9,062 bases of DNA from Gammaproteobacteria bacterium (GTDB taxonomy: Bacteria > Pseudomonadota > Gammaproteobacteria > Eutrophobiales > Eutrophobiaceae): the NCBI GenBank assembly GCA_014239225.1, contig JAAZZI010000027.1, forward strand, positions 1 through 9,062, written 5' to 3'. The notes beneath the pieces were generated by a model. It ran no database searches and had not been told where the DNA came from. It worked only from the letters and a program-made list of their open reading frames with translations. Below are positions 1-8,086 of this stretch, piece by piece (the first letter of the stretch is position 1; every line of letters begins with the position of its first letter). Made by a program: the position numbers and the translations under genes.

Positions 1-198
1 GATCTGACAAAGTGTATCTTCTGTGGTTTTTGTGAAGAATCGTGCCCGGTTGATGCTGTCGTTGAAACAAGAATATTTGAATATCATGGCGAGAAACGTG
101 GTGATTTATTACTTACCAAATCACAGCTGTTAGAAATTGGTGATAAATTTGAGAAAGATATTGCAGCTGACCGTCATGAAGACGCTAAATTTCGATGA
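1..198 (+). CDS. nuoI: NADH-quinone oxidoreductase subunit I, 3' end (partial)
   Basis: This is the last 65 codons of NuoI, the ferredoxin-like subunit of complex I that carries the two [4Fe-4S] clusters N6a and N6b and relays electrons towards quinone at the junction of the peripheral and membrane arms. The gene runs off the left edge. Reading frame 1 is open to TGA at 196-198. The visible part opens with the second ferredoxin motif, CIFCGFCEESCP: three cysteines in CxxCxxC spacing at fragment residues 5, 8 and 11 hold one cluster, and C15 (CP) serves the other. The charged C-terminal tail (EYHGEKRGDL, then ending in AKFR) is typical of proteobacterial NuoI. nuoJ follows after 16 bases in the same direction, so this is the standard nuo operon order. 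The first ferredoxin motif and the N-terminal amphipathic helix lie outside the window. Confidence 0.96.
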   Translation, partial: DLTKCIFCGFCEESCPVDAVVETRIFEYHGEKRGDLLLTKSQLLEIGDKFEKDIAADRHEDAKFR

Positions 199-214
199 TG
201 ATAAATAATTTAAA

Positions 215-814
215 ATGACACAAATAATATTTTACATTTTCGGTGCGATGCTGCTGTTATCGGCAACCATGGTTGTGGTGATTAAAAACCCAATCCACGC
301 CGCGCTATTTCTTGTACTCTCATTTTTCTCATCTGCCGCTGTCTGGTTATTACTAAATGCAGAATTTTTGGCGATAGCATTAGTATTAGTCTACGTTGGG
401 GCGGTGATGGTATTGTTTTTGTTTGTTGTGATGATGTTGGATATTAATCTCGCAACATTACGGGAGGGGTTCGCACGTTATTTTCCATTGGGTATTATTA
501 TTGCGCTTTTAATGGTGATTGCCATGGGAATGGTTGTGGGCTCGGATTATTTTTCCTCCGATACTTATAAACAAATAAGTATCTCTGCAACCCAGAGTAA
601 TACAAAGTTACTGGGACTCGCAATTTATACGGATTATCTTTATCAATTCGAAATTGCCGGTGCAATTTTATTAGTCGCTATCATCGCCGCAATTTCACTA
701 AGTATGAGTAAATTAAAAATCACAAAATCCACGCATGCTAATGAACAGGTACTTGCTAAAAAGGAAGATAGATTGCGTGTTGTTAAGATGAAATCTGAAG
801 AGAAGAAAGGTTAG
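215..814 (+). CDS. nuoJ: NADH-quinone oxidoreductase subunit J
   Basis: NuoJ (199 aa) is a membrane-arm subunit of complex I next to the quinone cavity, homologous to mitochondrial ND6. It has five hydrophobic segments, at about residues 3-22, 27-47, 52-75, 90-110 and 143-165. The most conserved block is in the third (LVLVYVGAVMVLFLFVVMML, about 57-76). In the family this helix carries the pi-bulge and a conserved tyrosine involved in coupling. The C-terminal 30 or so residues are hydrophilic and lysine-rich, which is expected for a soluble tail. The ATG at 215 is the first possible start, because the same frame has a TAA at 206-208. No Shine-Dalgarno sequence is evident in the 16 bases after nuoI, so initiation may depend on ribosomes finishing nuoI. 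nuoK begins 3 bases after the stop. Confidence 0.96.
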   Translation: MTQIIFYIFGAMLLLSATMVVVIKNPIHAALFLVLSFFSSAAVWLLLNAEFLAIALVLVYVGAVMVLFLFVVMMLDINLATLREGFARYFPLGIIIALLMVIAMGMVVGSDYFSSDTYKQISISATQSNTKLLGLAIYTDYLYQFEIAGAILLVAIIAAISLSMSKLKITKSTHANEQVLAKKEDRLRVVKMKSEEKKG

Positions 815-817
815 TCT

Positions 818-1123
818 ATGATTACTTTGCCTGAAGTATTATTACTCGCAACATTATTATTCTGTATTAGTGTTGCTGGTATTTTCCTTAATCGGAAAAA
901 TGTACTGATTCTATTGATGTGTATCGAATTAATGTTGCTTTCAGTCAATATTAACTTTATTGCGTTTTCTCATTTTCTTGGCGATATACATGGACAGGTT
1001 TTTGTCTTTTTCATTCTCACAGTGGCTGCAGCCGAATCTGCGATTGGGCTTGCTATCCTTGTTGTCATGTTTCGTAACCGAGATACGATTAATGTGGGTG
1101 AGCTCGATAGCATGAAAGGATAG
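818..1123 (+). CDS. nuoK: NADH-quinone oxidoreductase subunit K
   Basis: NuoK (101 aa, homolog of ND4L) is the small three-helix membrane subunit of complex I and forms part of the proton path between the quinone module and the antiporter-like subunits. The two functionally important glutamates are present: E37 in CIELMLLSVN and E73 in VAAAESAIGLAI, matching E36 and E72 of the E. coli protein. Hydrophobic segments lie at about 5-24, 28-50 and 60-86. A strong ribosome-binding site, AGAAGAAAGG at 801-810, sits 7 bases before the ATG. The gap to nuoJ is 3 bases and to nuoL 3 bases, so the three genes are surely one transcript. The length is normal and nothing is missing. An open frame on the opposite strand here is only a shadow of this gene. 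Confidence 0.97.
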   Translation: MITLPEVLLLATLLFCISVAGIFLNRKNVLILLMCIELMLLSVNINFIAFSHFLGDIHGQVFVFFILTVAAAESAIGLAILVVMFRNRDTINVGELDSMKG

Positions 1124-1126
1124 GGC

Positions 1127-3100
1127 ATGATAAATCATATCGAAACAATTTATCTCACCATCGTTTTAGCGCCACTGGTCGGCGCATTACTTGCAGGATT
1201 ATTAGGAAATGCCATTGGCAGAGCTGGCGCCCACTGGGTAACGATTATTGGTGTGGGGATATCGACCATACTTTCTATGTTGGTCTATAAGCATCATATT
1301 ATTGATGGTGCGCCAGATTATAATCAGGCTGTTTACACCTGGCTAAGTAGTGGCGGTATTGATTTTCAGATTGGGTTTTTAATTGACCCGCTTTCGGTCA
1401 CAATGATGGTGGTGGTTAGTTTTGTCTCATGGATGATTCACATCTACACCATTGGTTATATGCGTGATGACCCTGGTTACCAACGTTTCTTTAGTTACAT
1501 TTCCTTATTTACATTTGCTATGTTGATGTTGGTGATGGCGAATAATTTTTTACAATTATTCTTTGGATGGGAAGCAGTTGGTTTAGTCTCTTACTTATTA
1601 ATTGGATTCTGGTTTAAAAAAGAGAGCGCTATTTTTGCAAATCTAAAAGCATTCTTGGTTAACAGGGTAGGGGATTTTGGTTTTTTACTGGGTATCGCCG
1701 CCATCCTAATGTATTTCAATTCATTGGATTATGTTGAAGTTTTTAATAATGTTGAACAACACAAAGATACCACCATCACAATTTTAAGTGGTCAATCCTG
1801 GTCGGTGATGACCGTAATTTGTCTTAGTTTATTTATTGGCGCGATGGGTAAATCAGCGCAAGTCCCCTTACATGTTTGGTTACCTGATTCAATGGAAGGA
1901 CCTACTCCTATCTCTGCACTGATTCATGCAGCAACGATGGTCACCGCAGGCATCTTTATGGTCTCCAGAATGTCACCATTATTTGAGTTATCTGTAACGA
2001 CATTAAATTTAATTTTAGTCGTTGGTTCAATAACCGCTTTATTTATGGGATTTCTTGGGCTTGTTCAAAATGATATTAAACGTGTTATTGCCTATTCTAC
2101 GTTATCGCAGTTAGGTTATATGACCGTCGCATTAGGCGCATCTGCCTATGCTGCGGCAATGTTTCATCTTTTCACCCATGCTTTTTTCAAAGCACTTTTA
2201 TTTTTAGCGGCAGGTGCTGTCATTATTATGATGCATCACGAACAGGATATGAGAAAGATGGGCGGACTGTTTAAATACATGCCGATTACTTGCCTGACTT
2301 GTTTTATTGGTTCACTTGCGCTGATTGGGTTTCCGGGTACATCCGGTTTTTTTTCCAAAGACCTGATTATTGAGGCGGTCCATCATTCATCCTTACCCGC
2401 TTCCGATTTTGCCTATTATGCGGTTTTATTGGGCGTTTTTATTACCGCTTTGTACACTTTCCGTCTCTTTTTTATGACCTTTTTTGGAAAAGAAAATATG
2501 ACAAGGGAGGTCTGGGAAAAGCTACATGAGGCGCCTGCAGTCGTTACCGCCCCATTATTAGTACTTGCCGTACCCTCATTACTACTCGGGCTTTTTTTAA
2601 TCGAACCGTTATTGCTAGGGGATTACTTTGGTAGCGCTATTTATGTCTCTGGTGAGCACAATGTGTTATCAAAAATTGCTGCAGAGTATCAAGGTATAGT
2701 CTCTTTTATTACCCATGCATTTTTATATCCGCCTGTCTATTTAGCTTTTTCAGGATTATTTGTTGCCTGGTTATGTTATATCAAGTACCCCAGTCTTCCC
2801 GGCAAATTAGTGAATCGAATTGGGTTTATTCATAAGGTACTTGTTAATAAATATGGATTTGATGATTTTAACCAAATTGTTTTTGCAGGCGGCGTTAGAA
2901 AGATAGGGTATTTCCTTTCCGAGTTTGGTGATCTCAAGATGATTGATGGTGTACTCGTAAATGGTTCTGCGAGAAGCATCCGTATCTTTTCAAATATGAT
3001 TCGTCATATACAGTCTGGCTACCTTTATCACTATGCTTTCGCCATTATTATCGGGCTACTTTTACTGCTCGCTATTTTTGTGCATAGAGTAGGGTATTGA
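1127..3100 (+). CDS. nuoL: NADH-quinone oxidoreductase subunit L
   Basis: NuoL (657 aa, homolog of ND5) is the distal antiporter-like, proton-translocating subunit of complex I. Key residues of the family are visible. E149 lies in the TM5 motif GWEAVGLVSYLLIGFW. K242 lies in GKSAQVPLHVWLPDSMEGPT, followed by the conserved SALIHAATMVTAG. K355 lies in HAFFKALLFLAAG, and K411 in GFFSKDLI (TM12, proton exit). The C-terminal part after about residue 555 is the long lateral amphipathic helix region (VNKYGFDDFNQ, about 572-583), ending in an anchoring membrane helix at about 633-652. It is somewhat longer than the 613-residue E. coli protein but within the range of other proteobacteria. A ribosome-binding site, AAGGA at 1116-1120, precedes the ATG by 6 bases. 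It lies between nuoK and nuoM with gaps of 3 and 4 bases. Confidence 0.97.
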   Translation: MINHIETIYLTIVLAPLVGALLAGLLGNAIGRAGAHWVTIIGVGISTILSMLVYKHHIIDGAPDYNQAVYTWLSSGGIDFQIGFLIDPLSVTMMVVVSFVSWMIHIYTIGYMRDDPGYQRFFSYISLFTFAMLMLVMANNFLQLFFGWEAVGLVSYLLIGFWFKKESAIFANLKAFLVNRVGDFGFLLGIAAILMYFNSLDYVEVFNNVEQHKDTTITILSGQSWSVMTVICLSLFIGAMGKSAQVPLHVWLPDSMEGPTPISALIHAATMVTAGIFMVSRMSPLFELSVTTLNLILVVGSITALFMGFLGLVQNDIKRVIAYSTLSQLGYMTVALGASAYAAAMFHLFTHAFFKALLFLAAGAVIIMMHHEQDMRKMGGLFKYMPITCLTCFIGSLALIGFPGTSGFFSKDLIIEAVHHSSLPASDFAYYAVLLGVFITALYTFRLFFMTFFGKENMTREVWEKLHEAPAVVTAPLLVLAVPSLLLGLFLIEPLLLGDYFGSAIYVSGEHNVLSKIAAEYQGIVSFITHAFLYPPVYLAFSGLFVAWLCYIKYPSLPGKLVNRIGFIHKVLVNKYGFDDFNQIVFAGGVRKIGYFLSEFGDLKMIDGVLVNGSARSIRIFSNMIRHIQSGYLYHYAFAIIIGLLLLLAIFVHRVGY

Positions 3101-3104
3101 CTAA

Positions 3105-4625
3105 ATGTTTTTAGATAACTTACCTATTTTAAGTATGTTGATTTGGGTGCCGATTTTGGGTGGTATCTGGACCTTAATTATTGGCGATCAACAGGAGCGA
3201 ATAGTTAGGCATTTTTCATTTTTCATTACCGTTGTAACGTTTTTATTATCAGCCGTACTTTATTATCAATTCGATAATAGTTTTGTCGGAATGCAGTTTA
3301 TTGAAGAGTTTTATTGGATTGAGGCTTTCGGTATTAAATATCATCTTGGTGTTGATGGTATTGCCTTGCCATTAATTATGCTGACAACCTTTACTACAGT
3401 GCTTGTTGTATTAGCGGCATGGGAAGTGATTGATGAAAATATTTCCTATTATATGTGTGCCTTTCTAGTGCTGACAGGATTAATGAACGGTGTCTTTGTT
3501 GCATTAGATAGTATTTTATTTTATGTATTCTGGGAGTCCATGCTTATTCCAATGTTTTTAATTATTGGTATCTGGGGTGGAGCAAATCGTGTTTATGCCA
3601 CAATCAAATTTTTTCTATACACGTTTCTTGGTTCAGTATTCATGTTAGTTGCACTTCTTTATTTATATTCTGTTGCCGGTAGTTTTAATATCCAGGCCTT
3701 GCATGAGGTGCCCTTAGAACTAACAGCACAAAAGCTAATCTTTATCGCTTTTTTCCTGGCATTTGCAGTCAAAATTCCAATGTGGCCGGTTCATACCTGG
3801 TTACCCGACGCTCACGTTGAAGCACCGACCGGTGGTTCAGTCATACTGGCTGCCATTATGTTGAAAATGGGTGGCTATGGTTTTCTTCGGTTCAGTTTAC
3901 CGATCGCGCCTGACGCGAGCCTGTTCTTTGCTAATACGATGATTATACTTTCGTTGATTGCGATTGTTTATATTGGTTTTGTAGCGCTTGTCCAGGAAGA
4001 CATGAAAAAATTAATTGCCTATTCATCGATTTCACATATGGGTTTTGTCACTTTAGGTTTTTTTATTCCCTTTGGTATTTTTGCAGCGACAAATTCAACT
4101 GCTGGCGCAGTGATGGGTATGGAAGGCGCAATGATGCAAATGATATCCCATGGTTTTATTTCAGCAGCTTTATTTTTATGCGTCGGCGTGATGTACGAGC
4201 GTTTACATAGTCGCATGATTAAAGATTATGGCGGTGTTGTAAATAGTATGCCGTGTTTTGCTGCTTTCATGATGTTATTTGCCATGGCAAATTCCGGATT
4301 ACCAGGAACATCAGGATTTGTTGGTGAATTTCTGGTGATACTCAGTAGCTTTAAAGTAAGTTTTTGGATTGCATTTACTGCCGCACTGACATTAATACTA
4401 GGGGCTGCCTATACCTTGTGGATGTATAAACGTGTCATCTTTGGCGAAGCAATAAGAGAAGAAGTCTCTGATTTAAAAGATATTGACGCAAGAGAAGGTT
4501 TTATTCTTTTTTTATTGGCGAGCGTCGTATTGCTGTTTGGTGTTTGGCCGGCGCCAATATTTGATGTTATGCATGTTTCCATACAACAACTTATTGAACA
4601 TATTTCACAAACGAAATTATTGTAG
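3105..4625 (+). CDS. nuoM: NADH-quinone oxidoreductase subunit M
   Basis: NuoM (506 aa, homolog of ND4) is the middle antiporter-like proton channel of complex I. The TM5 glutamate is E144 in FWESMLIPMF, the TM7 lysine is K223 in AVKIPMWPVHTWLPDAHVEA, and the TM12 glutamate is E408 in GFVGEFLVI. NuoM has a glutamate where NuoL has a lysine, which identifies the subunit. The motif EDMKKLIAYSSISHMGFV (about 298-315) is typical of the family. A short stretch at about 328-343 (ATNSTAGAVMGMEGAM) lies before the TM11 helix HGFISAALFLCVGV. Other than that the length matches the family. The start at 3105 is 4 bases after the nuoL stop. Its ribosome-binding site is weak (AGGG at 3091-3094, 10 bases away), so coupling to nuoL translation is likely. 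nuoN follows after 10 bases. Confidence 0.97.
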   Translation: MFLDNLPILSMLIWVPILGGIWTLIIGDQQERIVRHFSFFITVVTFLLSAVLYYQFDNSFVGMQFIEEFYWIEAFGIKYHLGVDGIALPLIMLTTFTTVLVVLAAWEVIDENISYYMCAFLVLTGLMNGVFVALDSILFYVFWESMLIPMFLIIGIWGGANRVYATIKFFLYTFLGSVFMLVALLYLYSVAGSFNIQALHEVPLELTAQKLIFIAFFLAFAVKIPMWPVHTWLPDAHVEAPTGGSVILAAIMLKMGGYGFLRFSLPIAPDASLFFANTMIILSLIAIVYIGFVALVQEDMKKLIAYSSISHMGFVTLGFFIPFGIFAATNSTAGAVMGMEGAMMQMISHGFISAALFLCVGVMYERLHSRMIKDYGGVVNSMPCFAAFMMLFAMANSGLPGTSGFVGEFLVILSSFKVSFWIAFTAALTLILGAAYTLWMYKRVIFGEAIREEVSDLKDIDAREGFILFLLASVVLLFGVWPAPIFDVMHVSIQQLIEHISQTKLL

Positions 4626-4635
4626 AAGATAAACT

Positions 4636-6066
4636 ATGAGAACAGATTTAATTTTTGTAATGCCAGAAATAACATTGCTTACAATGGCATGTTTGGTATT
4701 ACTTGTTGATGCCTTCAGTAAAGATCCTTTACATAAAATGACTTATTGGATAACGCAGTTAAGTTTATTGCTTACCCTTTGTGCGCTGTTTTATTACAGT
4801 CCGGATTACTCATATATTGGATTCAACGGTAGTTTTATTACCGACACTATGAGTGTTCTACTTAAAAGCTTTATCTGTGCAATTACTATTGTTGTTTTTT
4901 TCTATTCTTATGAGTATTTAAAAGAAAATGAATTGTTAAAAGGCGAATATTTTGTTCTTGGATTATTTGCTGTGTTAGGCATGATGATTATGACTTCTGC
5001 CTATCATCTGCTTTCTATCTATCTGGGTCTTGAGTTGCTTTCACTCTCACTATACGCGATGGTTGCGATGCAACGCGAATCAACATTTGCGACAGAGGCT
5101 GCAATAAAATATTTTGTGTTAGGTGCGTTGGCCTCAGGTATGTTGTTATATGGTATTTCTATGATTTATGGTGTCACCGGATCACTCCAATTCACTGCGA
5201 TCACAGAAACAATTAATAGTGGTGCGGTCGATAGGATGTATCTTGTCTACGGCATGGTTTTTCTGATTGTTGGTATTGCTTTTAAATTAGGCGCTGCGCC
5301 TTTTCATATGTGGGTTCCTGATGTTTATCAGGGCGCACCGACTTCAGTAACATTATTTATTAGTAGCGCACCAAAGTTAGCAGGCTTTGCTATGGCAGTA
5401 CGAATATTGGTCGACGGATTATTTCCACTTGTGGATGATTGGCAAGCTATTTTGAGTTTGCTGGCGGTTTTATCGATGGCGATTGGCAACATTATTGCGA
5501 TTGCGCAAACCAATATTAAACGCATGTTAGCCTATTCTACTATTGCTCATGTTGGTTATTTATTTCTTGGGCTCATTGCGGGAACAGCTTCAGGTTTTGC
5601 CGGTTCTATGTTCTATATTATTAGTTATGCACTAATGAGTATGGGTACCTTTGGGATGATAATTTTGTTGGGGCGTTATGACTTAGAGGCAGAAAAACTT
5701 GATGATTTCAAAGGTTTATCGGTACGCAATGGTTGGTTTGCTTTTATTATGCTTTGTTTGATGTTCTCTATGGCTGGTGTGCCGCCGTTTCTTGGTTTTT
5801 GGTCAAAATGGTTTGTCTTAAAGGAGCTTGTGGCGTCAGGTTTTATTGAGTTAGCCATAGCTGCTGTTATCTTTTCAATTATTGGGGTTTATTATTATCT
5901 TCGCATTATTAAGCTAATGTACTTTGATCAACCAGATACTATGAGCGCAATAAAGGCATCACAACAAATGCGAGCGGTGTTAACAATTAATGGTTTATTA
6001 ATATTACTCATTGGTCTCGCACCTAATTCATTGATGCAACTCTGTATCGCCGCGTTTTCTGGTTAG
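4636..6066 (+). CDS. nuoN: NADH-quinone oxidoreductase subunit N
   Basis: NuoN (476 aa, homolog of ND2) is the antiporter-like subunit of complex I nearest the NuoJ/K/A/H part of the membrane arm. Family residues can be placed: E133 in LGLELLSLSLYAM (TM5), K217 in AFKLGAAPFHMWVPDVYQGA (TM7), K247 in SSAPKLAGFAM (TM8) and K391 in GFWSKWFVLK (TM12). GVPPFLGFWSKW is a typical NuoN/MrpD signature. About fourteen hydrophobic segments cover the protein, and its length is normal. It is the last nuo gene of the operon. The start has only a modest purine stretch before it (AGAAG at 4624-4628, overlapping the nuoM stop). The stop TAG at 6064-6066 is the outer edge of an inverted repeat, after which the coding strand switches. 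Confidence 0.97.
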   Translation: MRTDLIFVMPEITLLTMACLVLLVDAFSKDPLHKMTYWITQLSLLLTLCALFYYSPDYSYIGFNGSFITDTMSVLLKSFICAITIVVFFYSYEYLKENELLKGEYFVLGLFAVLGMMIMTSAYHLLSIYLGLELLSLSLYAMVAMQRESTFATEAAIKYFVLGALASGMLLYGISMIYGVTGSLQFTAITETINSGAVDRMYLVYGMVFLIVGIAFKLGAAPFHMWVPDVYQGAPTSVTLFISSAPKLAGFAMAVRILVDGLFPLVDDWQAILSLLAVLSMAIGNIIAIAQTNIKRMLAYSTIAHVGYLFLGLIAGTASGFAGSMFYIISYALMSMGTFGMIILLGRYDLEAEKLDDFKGLSVRNGWFAFIMLCLMFSMAGVPPFLGFWSKWFVLKELVASGFIELAIAAVIFSIIGVYYYLRIIKLMYFDQPDTMSAIKASQQMRAVLTINGLLILLIGLAPNSLMQLCIAAFSG

Positions 6067-6105
6067 CAAAGATTTAATATAAAAGATAACGTATTAAATT
6101 ATTGC
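6066..6105. repeat. Imperfect inverted repeat at the nuoN/psd convergent junction; possible bidirectional terminator
   Basis: The left arm GCAAAGATTTAATA (6066-6079) pairs with the right arm TATTAAATTATTGC (6092-6105) at 12 of 14 positions, around a 12-base loop. It overlaps the last base of nuoN and the final codons and stop of psd, so it would form in both transcripts. Its position between convergent genes suggests a shared 3' end. However, the arms are AT-rich and neither side is followed by a clear T-run, so it is not a classic intrinsic terminator. The repeat is seen directly; the function is inferred. Confidence 0.45.
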
Positions 6106-6969
6106 ATTACCCAATAACTGCCCTACTTCTATTAGACTATTCTTTTTGATATCAGGTAACCATAATAATTTATCTTTCTGAAATAAGAGAATAACAGTTG
6201 ATCCCATATTGAAGTGACCAAATTCATCTGCCTGATTTAGTTTAATAGATTGATTATTATATTCTTTAATTGTTAATTTACGTTTTTTTGTCGGTGTAAT
6301 TTCACCCAACCAAACCGTTTCCATGCTACCAACAAAAATAGCACCAACCATAATCTGCGCCATCAAACCCAATCCTGTTTCAAAAATACTAATAAAGCGT
6401 TCATTTCTTGCAAATAATTGGTTTACATTTTCAACGCTCGTTGCATTAACCGGAAATAAATCACCAGGGACATAAATTGATTTTATTAATCGACCCGTGG
6501 CCGGCATATGAATTCGATGATAGTCACGCGGGGCTAGGTAGAGTGTCACAAAAGAGCCATTTAAAAAATTACGCGAGAGAGTTACATCTCCCCCTAGAAG
6601 CTGCTCTATACTGTATTTTTTATTTTTAGCCTGCAGTAATTGGTAATCATCGATGTAACTTATTTGACTAACCGCGCCATCAACAGGAGAGAGGATAAAT
6701 GAACTATCAATCACCCAATTTCTGGCATTTTTTTTGAGTTTTCTTGTAAAAAAAGCATTAAAGGATCTGTAATCAGCTGGATGTGTATTCAGGGCCAAAC
6801 TCATATCGACACTATAGAGACGAATAAATATATTGATTAGGAAACTTTTAAAGGGTTTGAATTCAATTCTGGTCAGGCGATAGATAAGCCTTGATAAGCT
6901 ATGCTGGGGAAGACAATGGAGTAATATAATCTTTAGATAGTTTAGCATATGATTAAATATTGACAGCAT
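6094..6969 (-). CDS. psd: Phosphatidylserine decarboxylase proenzyme
   Basis: PSD (291 aa) converts phosphatidylserine to phosphatidylethanolamine at the inner face of the cytoplasmic membrane, the last step of PE synthesis. It is made as a proenzyme that cuts itself between G256 and S257 in the motif FNMGSTVILLF, turning S257 into the pyruvoyl cofactor on the small alpha chain. The other triad residues are D97 (LSPVDGAVS) and H154 (PRDYHRIHMP, second histidine), equivalent to D90, H147 and S254 of E. coli. The N-terminal LPQHSLSRLIYRLTR is typical of the proteobacterial enzyme. Most bacterial enzymes have LGST at the cleavage site; here it is MGST, and the essential Gly-Ser is kept. The ATG at 6969 is the first start after an in-frame stop three codons upstream; no Shine-Dalgarno sequence is evident. 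It is the third gene of the leftward unit, 24 bases after the PCu(A)C gene, and converges on nuoN. Confidence 0.95.
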   Translation of the reverse strand: MLSIFNHMLNYLKIILLHCLPQHSLSRLIYRLTRIEFKPFKSFLINIFIRLYSVDMSLALNTHPADYRSFNAFFTRKLKKNARNWVIDSSFILSPVDGAVSQISYIDDYQLLQAKNKKYSIEQLLGGDVTLSRNFLNGSFVTLYLAPRDYHRIHMPATGRLIKSIYVPGDLFPVNATSVENVNQLFARNERFISIFETGLGLMAQIMVGAIFVGSMETVWLGEITPTKKRKLTIKEYNNQSIKLNQADEFGHFNMGSTVILLFQKDKLLWLPDIKKNSLIEVGQLLGNAII

Positions 6970-6993
6970 TATGGTTTATTTTTAATGCCACTA

Positions 6994-7446
6994 CTAATGC
7001 TCATTATATTTTCGTTTTTTCACATGGGCTTTTACTGGGATTTTAACGCCATTTGAAAATGTAAACGTTAGTGTTGGCCTATCACCGATTTCTAATGGTG
7101 TTTTAGGGTTAAAGAGCATCAAATGATAATCTCCAGGCAATAATTTAATTGTTGATTTCGCTGGTATTGTTAGTGATGAGTACCTCTCCATACTGGCCAC
7201 ATCATCTTTAACGATACTGCGGTGAATTTCAATCGAAGAAAATAAAGGGCTCGATACTGAAATTAAAGATGCTGTTTTTATTGAATTATTCTTCAATGTT
7301 ACATACGCAACTAAAACAGATACCGTTGGTGGCGCTTCACTTATCCATAGATGACTAATATCGATCTCCGAGATATCTTCTGCTAAGACAATACTTGTAT
7401 TCAGCAAGATAATGAAAATAAGAATTAAACCATTAATCTTTTGCAT
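6994..7446 (-). CDS. Periplasmic PCu(A)C-type copper chaperone
   Basis: This 150-residue protein belongs to the PCu(A)C (DUF461) family, periplasmic Cu(I) chaperones that supply copper to the CuA or CuB centre of cytochrome oxidases, usually with a SCO protein. Numbering from the ATG at 7446, the metal motif H-x10-M-x21-H-x-M is complete: H75, M86, H108 and M110 (PGDYHLMLF). An N-terminal signal peptide is clear: a lysine, a hydrophobic core (GLILIFIILL) and a likely cleavage after VLA, before EDIS. The rest reads as a small beta-sandwich. A TTG directly before the ATG (7449) could also start, but the AAGG at 7454-7457 is 7 bases from the ATG and only 4 from the TTG, so I chose the ATG. It overlaps the end of the sco gene by 14 bases, implying translational coupling. 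The symbol pcuC would fit but is not certain. Confidence 0.92.
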   Translation of the reverse strand: MQKINGLILIFIILLNTSIVLAEDISEIDISHLWISEAPPTVSVLVAYVTLKNNSIKTASLISVSSPLFSSIEIHRSIVKDDVASMERYSSLTIPAKSTIKLLPGDYHLMLFNPKTPLEIGDRPTLTFTFSNGVKIPVKAHVKKRKYNEH

Positions 7447-8086
7447 CAATAAACCTTTTTATTTTTTTAAATTGTTCGATTATTTTTTCTGGTTGATGAG
7501 GCGGGGATAGTTTAGCAATAAGACGTGTTTTTGGATCAATAACAAAAATTGATGCAGAGTGATCCACTAGGTAGTTATTATTTTCTTTTTTCTTATTATA
7601 ATAATAAGGGATACCAATTTGTCTCGTTAAACTATTTTCGATAGCAGGTGCACCACTTAATCCAACAAAATCTTGATCAAAAAAAGAGATATAACTTGAT
7701 AGTTTTTCAGTAGTATCACGTTCCGGGTCAACAGTGACAAATATAATCTGAATATTTTCATAATAACTTACAAGGTGTTGGTAGACATTAGCCATGACAG
7801 ACATCGTAATAGGGCAAATATCCGGACAGTTTGTGTAGCCGAAAAAGATAAACGACCATTTTCCGCTTATGTTACTCAACTCAAATGCGTTACCATTATG
7901 ATCTTTAGCACTGAAATTTTTTATCTGTTTTGGATTAGGCCAAAACAAACCCCTGGTTTCATTATTTTGTACTAATTGATTTTGTGATTGTTTTAGGGAG
8001 ATATAAAATCCTGCTCCTGTGGCTAAAATGACGAGCGTGACCATTGCTGGAATCAAAAATTTACTATTACTAAGTTTTGTGATCAT
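7433..8086 (-). CDS. SCO1/SenC family copper protein for cytochrome oxidase assembly
   Basis: SCO/SenC proteins (here 217 aa) are membrane-anchored, thioredoxin-fold proteins on the periplasmic side that bind copper and/or reduce the cysteines of the CuA site of cytochrome c oxidase. One N-terminal membrane anchor lies at about residues 10-30, followed by the soluble domain. The copper ligands are all present: C87 and C91 in GYTNCPDICP (CxxxC) and H176 in VDHSASIFVID. VTVDPERDT (about 117-125) is another family hallmark. The ATG at 8086 is the only sensible start, since the frame meets a TAG five codons upstream. No Shine-Dalgarno sequence precedes it. It is the first gene of the leftward unit and overlaps the PCu(A)C gene downstream, its usual functional partner. 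The target oxidase is not in the window. Confidence 0.94.
   Translation of the reverse strand: MITKLSNSKFLIPAMVTLVILATGAGFYISLKQSQNQLVQNNETRGLFWPNPKQIKNFSAKDHNGNAFELSNISGKWSFIFFGYTNCPDICPITMSVMANVYQHLVSYYENIQIIFVTVDPERDTTEKLSSYISFFDQDFVGLSGAPAIENSLTRQIGIPYYYNKKKENNNYLVDHSASIFVIDPKTRLIAKLSPPHQPEKIIEQFKKIKRFIDAKD
7454..7457 (-). promoter_or_regulatory. Ribosome-binding site of the PCu(A)C gene, inside sco
   Basis: On the minus strand AAAAAGG lies within the last codons of the sco gene. The AAGG core is 7 bases upstream of the ATG at 7446 and 4 bases upstream of the TTG at 7449. The spacing favours the ATG as the start. Confidence 0.6.

Noticed and set aside
941..1138. Open frame of 65 codons on the minus strand within nuoK/nuoL
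   Set aside because: It lies opposite well-conserved nuo sequence, has no recognisable motif or ribosome-binding site, and is explained as a shadow of the real frame.
4019..4216. Minus-strand open frame within nuoM (and similar ones at 5328-5525 and 5676-5858 in nuoN)
   Set aside because: Each is antisense to conserved membrane segments, short, and without protein family features.
7775..7975. Plus-strand open frame of 66 codons inside sco
   Set aside because: It is antisense to the CxxxC copper-binding region of sco, whose frame is clearly real; its peptide has no recognisable feature.
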